This document shows, in pieces, positions 5,720 to 11,989 of a stretch of 11,989 nt of DNA (positions are counted from its first letter, which is position 1; each line of letters starts with the position of its first letter). Where the stretch lies: the NCBI GenBank assembly GCA_022709925.1, contig JAKLHX010000019.1, forward strand, positions 1-11,989, given 5' to 3'. Made by a program: the position numbers and the translations under genes. The notes under the pieces are model-generated. The model was not told where the DNA came from, ran no database searches, and saw nothing but the letters and a program-made list of their open reading frames with translations. The stretch is from Candidatus Margulisiibacteriota bacterium. GTDB taxonomy: Bacteria > Margulisbacteria > WOR-1 > JAKLHX01.

Positions 5720-7158
5720 ACTTTGAGACGGTAATAGGCCTTGAAACACACGCACAGCTCCAGACGGAGTCCAAGATGTTCTGCGCTTGCTCGACAAAGT
5801 TTGGGAACGATCCAAACTCCAACATCTGTCCTGTATGTACGGGACAGCCGGGCTCTCTTCCCGTAATAAACGAAAAAGCGATCCGTTTGGCGGTAAAAAC
5901 GGCGCTGGCCCTTAACTGCAAGATAAACAACGAAAGTGTTTTCGCCAGAAAAAATTACTTTTACCCTGATCTGCCAAAAGATTACCAGATATCGCAGTTC
6001 GAGATGCCGCTCGCGGAACACGGATATCTGGAGATAGAGGTAGGCGGACAAATAAGGAAAATAGGTATAACGAGGGTACATCTTGAAGAGGACGCCGGGA
6101 AGCTTGTCCACAAAGGAAGCATCGGGATAAAGGGAGCGGACTACTCACTGGTAGACCTTAACCGGACAGGAACACCGCTCATGGAAATAGTCAGCGAGCC
6201 CGACCTGCGGACCCCCGAAGAAGCCCGCGTATATATGGAAGAGCTTGCGCACATACTTAGATATCTGGAAGTCTGCGACGCAAAGCTCGAAGAAGGAAGC
6301 ATGCGCTGCGACGCCAATATTTCCATCCGCCAGGCGGGAGTGAAAGAACTCGGGGTAAAAACCGAACTTAAGAACATGAACTCCTTTAAGGCGGTCCAGA
6401 AAGCTCTGGAAAAAGAAGAGGCCCGCCAAAAAGAGGTCGTGTCAGAAGGCGGAAAGATATACCAACAGACGCTTTTGTTCGATGAAGCAACGAGCAGCGT
6501 GCATCCGATGAGAAGTAAAGAAGGTTCCCACGATTACAGATATTTCCCGGACCCGGATCTTTTGCCGCTTTACGTTGATGAAAAGATGATCGAAGAAGTA
6601 AAAGCCGGGACCGGAGAGCTCCCTATTGAGAAATTCAAGAGGTTTTCCGGACAATACGGGATATCCGGCCAGGACATAAATGTATTGATAGAATCAAGGT
6701 ATACCGCCGACTTCTTTGAAGAAACAGCGAAGATCAGCGGAGAGCCCAAACTTTCGGCAAATTGGCTGATCGGGGATGTTTCCGCATATCTAAATGCGAA
6801 TAATACGGCACTGAAAGAGACGAAACTGACCCCCACCCTGCTATCCGGACTGATAGAGCTGGTAAAGAACGGGACGGTAAGCGGCAATAGCGCAAAGAAG
6901 ATCGCAGCAGAAATGATGAAGACCGGGAAAAGCGCAAAAGACCTTGTAGAGTCCATGGGCGCCACTCAAATATCAGATGAAAGCGCGCTTGTCGAGATCG
7001 CAAAAAAAGTGGTAGCGGCAAACCCTCAATCTGTCGAGGCATTCAAGAGCGGCAAAGAAGCGGCCATAAAGCATCTGATAGGCCAGGCAATGAGAGAAAC
7101 AAAAGGCAGAGCGAACCCACAGATCATTGAAGATCTCCTGAAAAAAGAGATGGCTTGA
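5716..7158 (+). CDS. gatB: Asp/Glu-tRNA amidotransferase subunit B
   Basis: GatB binds the mischarged tRNA, phosphorylates the side-chain carboxylate with ATP and amidates it. The N-terminal catalytic domain begins ETVIGLETHAQLQT and carries a zinc-type cysteine set C23-x-C25 and C38-x2-C41 (CAC...CPVC). Family blocks follow: NYFYPDLPKDYQISQFE, GITRVHLEEDAGK, DLNRTGTPLMEIVSEPD, EGSMRCDANIS, LKNMNSF and DYRYFPDPDLLPL. The C-terminal helical YqeY-like tRNA-binding domain spans roughly the last 150 residues. I place the start at ATG 5716, which overlaps the gatA TGA exactly as gatA overlaps gatC and leaves 480 aa. An in-frame ATG 24 nt upstream (5692) would add eight residues that relatives lack. 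It is the last gene of the operon; the next gene begins 34 bp on with its own promoter. Confidence 0.97.
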   Translation: MNFETVIGLETHAQLQTESKMFCACSTKFGNDPNSNICPVCTGQPGSLPVINEKAIRLAVKTALALNCKINNESVFARKNYFYPDLPKDYQISQFEMPLAEHGYLEIEVGGQIRKIGITRVHLEEDAGKLVHKGSIGIKGADYSLVDLNRTGTPLMEIVSEPDLRTPEEARVYMEELAHILRYLEVCDAKLEEGSMRCDANISIRQAGVKELGVKTELKNMNSFKAVQKALEKEEARQKEVVSEGGKIYQQTLLFDEATSSVHPMRSKEGSHDYRYFPDPDLLPLYVDEKMIEEVKAGTGELPIEKFKRFSGQYGISGQDINVLIESRYTADFFEETAKISGEPKLSANWLIGDVSAYLNANNTALKETKLTPTLLSGLIELVKNGTVSGNSAKKIAAEMMKTGKSAKDLVESMGATQISDESALVEIAKKVVAANPQSVEAFKSGKEAAIKHLIGQAMRETKGRANPQIIEDLLKKEMA

Positions 7159-7184
7159 ATTTAGCACTCCAAAACAGCTATCAT
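7155..7184 (+). promoter_or_regulatory. Promoter of the 981-aa protein gene, predicted leaderless
   Basis: TTGAAT (7155-7160, overlapping the gatB stop) and TATCAT (7179-7184) are separated by 18 bp. Eight nt follow before ATG 7193, with no Shine-Dalgarno. This separates the gene from the gatCAB operon, although read-through is possible because no terminator lies between. Confidence 0.5.
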
Positions 7185-7192
7185 TCATACAT

Positions 7193-10138
7193 ATGAACAT
7201 TAGGAAACTGATCATTTTATGTGTTCTCCTTTTTGGAGGGATATCGGCTGCCGCAGAAAATGACAGCTATAAAAGCCTGCAAGCGCTCAATTCCGACAAC
7301 TTAGCCGTAAGGTTCGAAAGATATCTCGGATATTTGTACGAGAGCCAGGGATGTCTCCACTTCACGCCTTCCGACATATATCTCCTGACCCAGTCGATAC
7401 CTAAAGGGACCTCCCTGCAAATAAGGCCCTATTCGAACAAGCCTGCGGATATCGACTTAAGCAGCGTAAGGTTCTTCAATCAGACGATAAATTCGAGAGA
7501 AGACCTGGAAAAAGCAAAAGACCTGTTCAACACCGGAAAAACCAAACTCGTCGTATATCCTTCCTGGGGAAGGCTCGTAATATTGGTAGACGGTTCGCCT
7601 TTCGCGCAAGTAAGGCTACTCGCAGGCATGCCGCACAATCTGCGTCTTCCGGTATACATAGAAAAAGGCGGGCCCATAATCTGGGACCCGATGATATCAG
7701 GGCCTACCGACGCCGGCGATTATTCAATACTGGCTTCAGTTAGGAATTATAAAAGCGCGAATTATCGGGAGAATACCATAATCCCGTTCGGCGCGGTAAT
7801 AAAATACGAGAATGGCAGATGGATATTCAATAACGGCGCTATTTGGTCCCCTGTCCCTAAAAATGTCGCGGCGGATCTTTCCCTGCCTAAAAATGAGAGG
7901 AGCTATAACTACTACGATATCGTGACCGATAACAAAGGGATGACAACATCGCTTAAATGGGCAAGCAACGATTTCGGCAAATACGTGCTTCTCTGGACGA
8001 ACAACGGCAAGCAATATTATCCGGAAATGGGATACGCCGAAGGAGAACTTTTGTACGAGCAAAGCATATTTGTGGAAGACCTGGCCAGGATATTGACGTA
8101 TCATGGCGGGGACGACTTTGAAGAGCTTGCAGCAAAGAACGAGAACTTCTCGTTCTACAAAATGCTCAACGAATTCATTGAGTCCAACGGAACAATAAAA
8201 TCAGCACAGATAGATGACGCGAACGCGTCATATTTTAAACTGTTCAACGGATGGACGCTGTCAAACGAAGACCTCAGTTACATGGACAAAAGGGTCGTAG
8301 ACGCTTTCAACAGCATGAAAAAAAATGAGCTTCCTTTTTTTTGGTTGTCTCAGGAAGAGACCAGAGGGCTGTACCAGTTCTTACGGCTTAACAATATGGT
8401 CTTTAGAAAATATGCAGGGTTCTATAAGGGTATTAAAGAAGACTGGGAATTTTGGAAAGGGATAAGAAAAGACCTTAAAGATGACTTCAAAGCTCTTAAT
8501 ATCCTCTCCGCAAGCAACCAAAAGGATATAGCCGAATATCTGATAAATGCCCGCCTGGAATTTTGGAGCCTTTCCCCTAATGTTCTGAACAGGTACCAGA
8601 GGACGTCCATATCGACCTTCTTTGACAGGCAAAAAGAAGACTCCGTATTTTCAGAGCGGGAAAAAGAAGCATTGACCGAAATATTAAGTTCTACGGGGTC
8701 GGCAAGCACGGAGGACATAACACTGTACAGTATGGACGCTCTCAACGATTACAATTTTGGCATATTGCTCAACGACATGTTAGGGAACCTTTACAAAAGC
8801 CACGGATGCCTTCATGTGTCGCCGAGGGACAGTTATCTTCTTTATTCGATACTTCCTATAAATACCAGGATCAAGATCAACGGATATGACAAAAAACCGG
8901 AGGCAGGCCTGTTTGAAAAGACCCCTTTCCTGGCAAGCCTTGTAGACTTTGAAGAGGATGTTAAAAAATTAAAGGATACGTTCAAGAACCCTAAAGACAT
9001 CTTCATAGAAGTCTATCCCATGTCCGGGGATTGGATAATATTCCTGAACAAGTCCCCGTTTGCCAGGCTCAGGGTCCTTGGAGGCCCCAGAAAGAAGATG
9101 CTGGGCGTGACCGGCAGGGATATAGACGGAAGGCCTTCATTTTCAGAGGACAGGGCATATCCTACTACACCGGGAACTTTTTATGTCTTAAGGAAAGATG
9201 AAAGCTATATATCCAACTTATACAGGGATACGACTATCGTTCCTATGGGAGCCGTGATAAAGAAACTGAACGGAAAGTGGGTCTTTGAGGATACTGCAGG
9301 CAGGGATAAACCGCTCCCGGCCGTAATCGCTATCGACCTTTCAAAAAAATCGGACGAATGGGACTTCCAATATTATGACCTGGTGATGAACGATAAGAAC
9401 GAGCTCATACAAGCCAGATGGGGAAGCCATGAGTTCGGCAAATACAGCATAATAACATCAAAGAACAAAAGGACCCCATCCCCGGAACTCATCCACACAT
9501 CCGGCGACCTCATGATGGAACAAAGACAGCTTGTGAATGACCTGATAAAGATACTTTCCGCCCCCAAGGACTCTTTCGACGAGTGCGTAAACACATCCCA
9601 GAACTTTGATCTTTACAGGGAATGCTACAACTTCGTATCCAGTCCGGAAGGAAACTATCTTATCACTCCGGCAGAAACAGGAAGATATAAGCTGTATTTT
9701 GATATGCCTCTGTCCAGTAAAGAATCCTCTTTCATGCCGAAAGACGCCGTTATAGCCGAAAAGATACTTAAGAACAAAGGCCCTCTGACAAGAACAGAAG
9801 AGGATATATTGATCGACTACGGCATAGCAAGAAGGACCGGTAACAAGCTTAATATAGACATGGAAAAGATCTATGGAGTGGATTTTGAAACTTTCCAGAA
9901 CGTAGTAGTAATACAAAAATATGCCCACCATTACGAGGTGCTCCGCGCAAGATGGCCGGAACTTTCTCAAATGAGAAAAGCGATGTTCCTCGATTTCAAA
10001 AAGCTGCTGGTAAAAGACCCTGAAACTCTAGGTATGTTCATGAACAGGCTGATGATACAGCGCGTCGACATGAAAAGGATAACCCAGCCTGATGTGGTCA
10101 AGCTTTTAAATTCGATCCTGGACGTCAAGGCCGACTAA
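7193..10138 (+). CDS. Secreted tandem-duplicated protein with L,D-transpeptidase-like (YkuD) motifs in permuted order
   Basis: A 981-aa protein with an N-terminal signal peptide (MNIRKLIILCVLLFGG, likely cut near ISAAA, residue 21), so it should work in the periplasm or outside. Two homologous halves are visible. Residues 46-84 and 531-569 align without gaps with 19 of 39 identities. In half 2, SHGCLHVSPRD (536-546) plus the segment to KIN (563) resembles the L,D-transpeptidase end 'SHGCIRM..D...Ly..vp.gT.V.I'. It is followed by YkuD-like strands (IFIEVYP, WIIFLN, FARLRVLGG), YPTTPGTFYVL (656-666) and ELIHTSGD (765-772). In normal YkuD domains the strands and TPxG come before HG and SHGC, so the order appears circularly permuted. 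Half 1 has SQGC (51-54) and Tyr281 at the IHTSG histidine. Each half ends in a helical region (about 345-500, 830-981). The likely role is peptidoglycan cross-linking or recognition; the enzymatic call is inference. Confidence 0.6.
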   Translation: MNIRKLIILCVLLFGGISAAAENDSYKSLQALNSDNLAVRFERYLGYLYESQGCLHFTPSDIYLLTQSIPKGTSLQIRPYSNKPADIDLSSVRFFNQTINSREDLEKAKDLFNTGKTKLVVYPSWGRLVILVDGSPFAQVRLLAGMPHNLRLPVYIEKGGPIIWDPMISGPTDAGDYSILASVRNYKSANYRENTIIPFGAVIKYENGRWIFNNGAIWSPVPKNVAADLSLPKNERSYNYYDIVTDNKGMTTSLKWASNDFGKYVLLWTNNGKQYYPEMGYAEGELLYEQSIFVEDLARILTYHGGDDFEELAAKNENFSFYKMLNEFIESNGTIKSAQIDDANASYFKLFNGWTLSNEDLSYMDKRVVDAFNSMKKNELPFFWLSQEETRGLYQFLRLNNMVFRKYAGFYKGIKEDWEFWKGIRKDLKDDFKALNILSASNQKDIAEYLINARLEFWSLSPNVLNRYQRTSISTFFDRQKEDSVFSEREKEALTEILSSTGSASTEDITLYSMDALNDYNFGILLNDMLGNLYKSHGCLHVSPRDSYLLYSILPINTRIKINGYDKKPEAGLFEKTPFLASLVDFEEDVKKLKDTFKNPKDIFIEVYPMSGDWIIFLNKSPFARLRVLGGPRKKMLGVTGRDIDGRPSFSEDRAYPTTPGTFYVLRKDESYISNLYRDTTIVPMGAVIKKLNGKWVFEDTAGRDKPLPAVIAIDLSKKSDEWDFQYYDLVMNDKNELIQARWGSHEFGKYSIITSKNKRTPSPELIHTSGDLMMEQRQLVNDLIKILSAPKDSFDECVNTSQNFDLYRECYNFVSSPEGNYLITPAETGRYKLYFDMPLSSKESSFMPKDAVIAEKILKNKGPLTRTEEDILIDYGIARRTGNKLNIDMEKIYGVDFETFQNVVVIQKYAHHYEVLRARWPELSQMRKAMFLDFKKLLVKDPETLGMFMNRLMIQRVDMKRITQPDVVKLLNSILDVKAD
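7265..8692 (+). repeat. Half 1 of the internal protein duplication (residues 25-500)
   Basis: It contains SQGCLHFTPSD (51-61), strands around LVVYPSWGRLVILVDG (119-134), TDAGDYSIL (172-180) where half 2 has TTPGTFYVL, IIPFGAVIKYENGRWIF (196-212), SNDFGKYVLL (258-267), PEMGYAEGELLYEQ (277-290) and a helical tail with KYAGFYKGIKEDW (406-418). It keeps Cys54 but lacks both His found in half 2 (Gln52, Tyr281), so it looks like a non-catalytic copy. Confidence 0.8.
8723..10135 (+). repeat. Half 2 of the internal protein duplication (residues 511-981)
   Basis: It contains SHGCLHVSPRD (536-546), IFIEVYPMSGDWIIFLN (603-619), TTPGTFYVL (658-666), IVPMGAVIKKLNGKWVF (682-698), SHEFGKYSII (745-754), PELIHTSGDLMMEQ (764-777) and a helical tail whose KYAHHYEV...DFKKL (909-938) matches half 1 residues 406-435 at 11 of 30 positions without gaps. 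The offset is 485 residues at the Cys motif and 503 at the tail. Confidence 0.8.
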
Positions 10139-10146
10139 AACCCTCA

Positions 10147-10155
10147 TGATATAAT
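10147..10155 (+). promoter_or_regulatory. Extended -10 promoter of the radical SAM gene, predicted leaderless
   Basis: TG-A-TATAAT (10147-10155) is a perfect extended -10, only 6 nt before ATG 10162. It lies in the 23-bp gap after the preceding stop, with no Shine-Dalgarno. The spacing predicts initiation at the start codon itself. Confidence 0.65.
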
Positions 10156-10161
10156 CAAGCC

Positions 10162-10770
10162 ATGGACACTTACGCGTATGAGCTGAACGGCTCTCTTTAT
10201 CTGAACATCACGAACAGGTGCAACAACTCCTGCACGTTCTGCATAAAATACAAGAACAGGAACTTTGAGGACAAATACTCTCTTTGGATAGACAAAGAGC
10301 CTTCTGTCGAGAACATTCTCAACGCAATTGGAGATATCTCGGCATATAAGCAGATCGTATTTTGCGGTTACGGAGAACCTCTTATAAGGCTTCAAACGGT
10401 GATCGATGTATCAAAAGCACTTAAGGCAAAAGGGGCGTCGGTCCGCATAGATACCGACGGGCAGGCAAGCCTTTTCCACGGAAGGGACATCACTCCGCTG
10501 CTGGAAGGTTTGGTCGATGAAATACGCATAAGCCTGAACTCCCCTGATGCGCCGTCATATCAAAAGCTTTGCCGTCCGGTATTCGAAGAAAAAGCGTTTA
10601 AAGCGATAGTAAAGTTCGCCGAAGAAGCAAAAAAACATGTCCCATCAGTTTCTCTTACCGCGGTGGATCTACCGGGAGTGGATATGCAAAAATGCAAGGA
10701 CATAGCAGATAAGATAGGTGTTGATTTTAAGATGCGGCCTTATTACGAAAAAACTTATTTATCGTCGTAG
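10162..10770 (+). CDS. Radical SAM protein, TatD-associated small type
   Basis: A 202-aa single-domain radical SAM enzyme. The CNNSCTFC motif gives C20-x3-C24-x2-C27, the three ligands of a [4Fe-4S] cluster that cleaves S-adenosylmethionine. FCGYGEPLIR (67-76) is the 'GGE'-type SAM-binding strand, VRIDTDGQ (94-101) and IRISLNSPDAPSYQKLCRP (121-139) are typical of the partial TIM barrel. The start TYAYELNGSLYLNITNRC matches the family I know as TatD-associated radical SAM proteins (about 200 aa), often beside or fused to a TatD nuclease. No TatD gene is present here. There is no SPASM or other auxiliary cluster domain. The substrate is unknown. It has its own promoter, and its last 16 nt overlap the end of the convergent 71-aa gene. 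Confidence 0.85.
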   Translation: MDTYAYELNGSLYLNITNRCNNSCTFCIKYKNRNFEDKYSLWIDKEPSVENILNAIGDISAYKQIVFCGYGEPLIRLQTVIDVSKALKAKGASVRIDTDGQASLFHGRDITPLLEGLVDEIRISLNSPDAPSYQKLCRPVFEEKAFKAIVKFAEEAKKHVPSVSLTAVDLPGVDMQKCKDIADKIGVDFKMRPYYEKTYLSS

Positions 10771-10970
10771 CGCCCGAGAGGATAGAACTCTTTTTTGTTG
10801 GCTTTAATATTAAGGCTGTGTTTTTTCTGCCACTGCGTGAACGAAACGAACTCTATCTTTTCCCCTCTTTTCAACGACTCTTCTATAGAGGACATTATCC
10901 CGCCGGTCATTGAAAAATAAGGGACGTGATCGGCTTTGGCAGTGTTGTTAAGCTGAATATTCTTGTCCAT
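10755..10970 (-). CDS. Small 71-aa protein with a weak HU/IHF-like core
   Basis: The middle of the protein, IMSSIEESLKRGEKIEFVSF (25-44), resembles the HU-family segment 'i..al..GekV.l.gFGtFev' (helix, then G-E-K-V and the first strand). The helical N-terminal half and the arm with its Pro are not recognisable, and the tail FYPLGRYDDK is unlike HU. It may be a diverged or degraded nucleoid protein, or the similarity may be chance. Support for expression: ATG 10970 lies 9 nt after TG-T-TACTAT on the minus strand, the same layout as other genes here. It overlaps the radical SAM gene tail-to-tail by 16 nt and follows rnhB by 34 bp on the same strand. Confidence 0.45.
   Translation of the reverse strand: MDKNIQLNNTAKADHVPYFSMTGGIMSSIEESLKRGEKIEFVSFTQWQKKHSLNIKANKKEFYPLGRYDDK
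10777..10796 (+). terminator. Weak intrinsic terminator after the radical SAM gene
   Basis: AGAG (10777-10780) and CTCT (10788-10791) form a short stem around GATAGAA, followed by a run of T to 10796, seven nt after the TAG stop. The stem is only 4 bp (5 with a G-U), so termination would be weak. It lies within the coding region of the convergent 71-aa gene. Confidence 0.3.
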
Positions 10971-10979
10971 GGTGTAAAC

Positions 10980-10988
10980 ATAGTAACA
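10980..10988 (-). promoter_or_regulatory. Extended -10 promoter of the 71-aa gene, predicted leaderless
   Basis: The minus strand reads TG-T-TACTAT (10988-10980), 9 nt before ATG 10970. No Shine-Dalgarno is seen. It sits in the 34-bp gap after rnhB, so the small gene may be transcribed both from here and by read-through. Confidence 0.5.
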
Positions 10989-11004
10989 CCAAAGAAATAA
11001 TAGT

Positions 11005-11616
11005 TCAAGATACTTTTTTAAAAGTTTTTTGGAGGAAAGTCGATCTGTGCACAGATGAAGGCCCGTATGCCTTTATCGCCTCAAAATGTGCTTTTGTACC
11101 GTATCCTTTATGACGGTCAAACCCGTAATTCGGGAATTTTTGATGAAGGTCCCGCATATATCTGTCCCTCAATACTTTTGCGACCACCGAAGCCGCCGCA
11201 ATGCAGGAACATTTACCGTCCCCGCCTACGATAGCTCGCTGAGGCAGGTCCATACCAGGTATTTTTTTATTGCCGTCGACCAGGATATAGTTTGGCATGG
11301 TCTCCAGTCCGCTTATTGCAGCCCTCATAGCCGCAAAAGTGGCTTGGAGTATGTTCATCTCATCGATACGCTTCTCGTCGATAACTCCCACTCCCACGGA
11401 TAAAGCCCCATCCATTATTTGTGGAAATATCATATCCCGTTTTTTAGCCGAAAGCTTTTTCGAGTCTTCGAGGTCTTTTATCTTTAGTGTTGATGGAAGT
11501 ATCACTGCGGCGGCAAATACTGGACCGGCCAGAGGGCCCCTGCCGGCTTCGTCCACACCGGCGACCAAGGCAAAACCTTTTTTCTTGAGGTCATTCTCGA
11601 TCGAAAAGCTTACCAC
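11005..11616 (-). CDS. rnhB: Ribonuclease HII
   Basis: RNase HII removes RNA from RNA-DNA hybrids and nicks at single ribonucleotides in DNA. Length is 203 aa, normal for the family. VAGVDEAGRGPLAGPV (18-33) holds the first two acidic residues (Asp22, Glu23) of the active site, LEDSKKLSAKKR (49-60) follows, then ILVDGN (111-116) with Asp114, GGDGKCSCIAAASVVAKVLRD (131-151) with Asp133, and PNYGFDRHKGYGT (162-174), all family blocks. The start is GTG 11616, immediately after the lepB TAA with no gap and no clear Shine-Dalgarno, so translation is probably coupled to lepB. Confidence 0.96.
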   Translation of the reverse strand: MVSFSIENDLKKKGFALVAGVDEAGRGPLAGPVFAAAVILPSTLKIKDLEDSKKLSAKKRDMIFPQIMDGALSVGVGVIDEKRIDEMNILQATFAAMRAAISGLETMPNYILVDGNKKIPGMDLPQRAIVGGDGKCSCIAAASVVAKVLRDRYMRDLHQKFPNYGFDRHKGYGTKAHFEAIKAYGPSSVHRSTFLQKTFKKVS

Positions 11617-11989
11617 TTATTTTTCCGGGATAAATCCAAACTTGGTGAAAGGCCATATCCTGAGAAGGGCCATGCCTATCACATTGTCTTTAGGTACAAA
11701 ACCCCAATATCTGCTGTCCGCACTGTTGGGCCTGTTATCTCCCATTACAAAGTAGTGCTTATTCGGCACTCTTATTTTTTTCATGTTAAAGTTGTCCCTG
11801 AACATGGAATGTTCTTCGATAAGCGGCTGATTATCTATATATACGGTCCCTTTCTTGATCTCGACCTCTTCTCCAGGAAGACCTATTATTCTCTTTATAA
11901 AATCCCTTCGGGTGCCTAACGGGTCTTTGGGATATTTAAATACGATGATATCGAATCTGCCTAATGACCCCCACTCCACGACATTACGG
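11617..11989 (-). CDS. lepB: Signal peptidase I, C-terminal part (5' end outside the window)
   Basis: Signal peptidase I is the membrane-bound serine/lysine protease that removes signal peptides of exported proteins, such as those predicted here at 297-713 and 7193-10138. The frame is open to the right edge, so about 124 residues are seen. RFDIIVFKYPKDP corresponds to box C, RRDFIKRIIGLPGE to box D and includes the general-base Lys (in IKRI), and GDNRPNSADSRYWGFVP to box E. The N-terminal transmembrane segment and the catalytic Ser of box B lie beyond the window. The GTG near 11979 is internal and not the start. It is followed directly by rnhB, likely as one transcript. Confidence 0.95.
   Translation of the reverse strand, partial: RNVVEWGSLGRFDIIVFKYPKDPLGTRRDFIKRIIGLPGEEVEIKKGTVYIDNQPLIEEHSMFRDNFNMKKIRVPNKHYFVMGDNRPNSADSRYWGFVPKDNVIGMALLRIWPFTKFGFIPEK

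Noticed and set aside
5383..6111. 242-aa minus-strand frame across the gatA/gatB junction
   Set aside because: It is antisense to two strongly conserved genes, has a Ser/Arg/Phe-rich composition and no recognisable domain.
9458..9970. 170-aa minus-strand frame inside half 2 of the 981-aa gene
   Set aside because: It opposes a coding frame supported by internal duplication, and has no domain or ribosome site.
1..11989. tRNA, rRNA, CRISPR array, integrase or insertion sequence
   Set aside because: None was found on reading both strands: no cloverleaf with a T-arm, no regularly spaced direct repeats, no transposase or recombinase motif. The palindromic repeats carry no coding capacity of their own.

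Overview
The window reads as a chromosomal segment of an uncultured, diderm-like bacterium with moderate GC. A small exported protein with barrel-like sequence, a signal peptidase I, a large periplasmic protein related to L,D-transpeptidases, and a gatCAB operon all fit a bacterium with peptidoglycan and probably an outer membrane. Short GC-rich palindromic repeats inside and between genes, together with apparently leaderless starts, suggest a candidate-phylum lineage (for example the Margulisbacteria/Saganbacteria, Elusimicrobia or Omnitrophota neighbourhood). That placement is an inference; no rRNA or other phylogenetic marker is present to settle it.

Layout. 2-190 (+): C-terminal tail of a choloylglycine-hydrolase-like Ntn amidase, cut by the left edge. 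297-713 (-): small exported protein with a strong Shine-Dalgarno, a TTG start and a good intrinsic terminator. 890-2080 (-): 12-TM NhaP-type cation/proton antiporter. A divergent 106-bp promoter region separates it from tsaD (2187-3233, +), the t6A tRNA-modification enzyme. tsaD carries two GC-rich palindromic repeats within its reading frame. 3272-3841 (-): unrecognised 189-aa protein. 3963-7158 (+): gatC-gatA-gatB, each overlapping the next by ATGA, for the transamidation route to Gln-tRNA and/or Asn-tRNA. 7193-10138 (+): 981-aa secreted protein made of two homologous halves. 10162-10770 (+): small radical SAM protein of the TatD-associated type. 10755-10970 (-): 71-aa protein with a faint HU-like core. 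11005-11989 (-): rnhB and the 3' part of lepB, directly abutting.

The most unusual content is the 981-aa protein. Each half starts with a motif like the L,D-transpeptidase SHGC active site and is followed, not preceded, by YkuD-like strands, a TP-G-F motif and an IHTSG-like motif. This would be a circularly permuted YkuD fold, duplicated in tandem, with both catalytic-type histidines kept in the second copy and both lost in the first.

A second theme is gene starts. All six genes that begin a transcription unit and have an identifiable -10 box have that box only 6-9 nt before the ATG, with no Shine-Dalgarno between. This predicts leaderless mRNAs. Genes inside operons and the small exported-protein gene do not follow this pattern.

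Functionally, most of the window is translation and genome housekeeping (tsaD, gatCAB, rnhB) plus envelope functions (antiporter, exported protein, lepB, transpeptidase-like protein). No tRNA, rRNA, CRISPR array, integrase or insertion sequence was seen.
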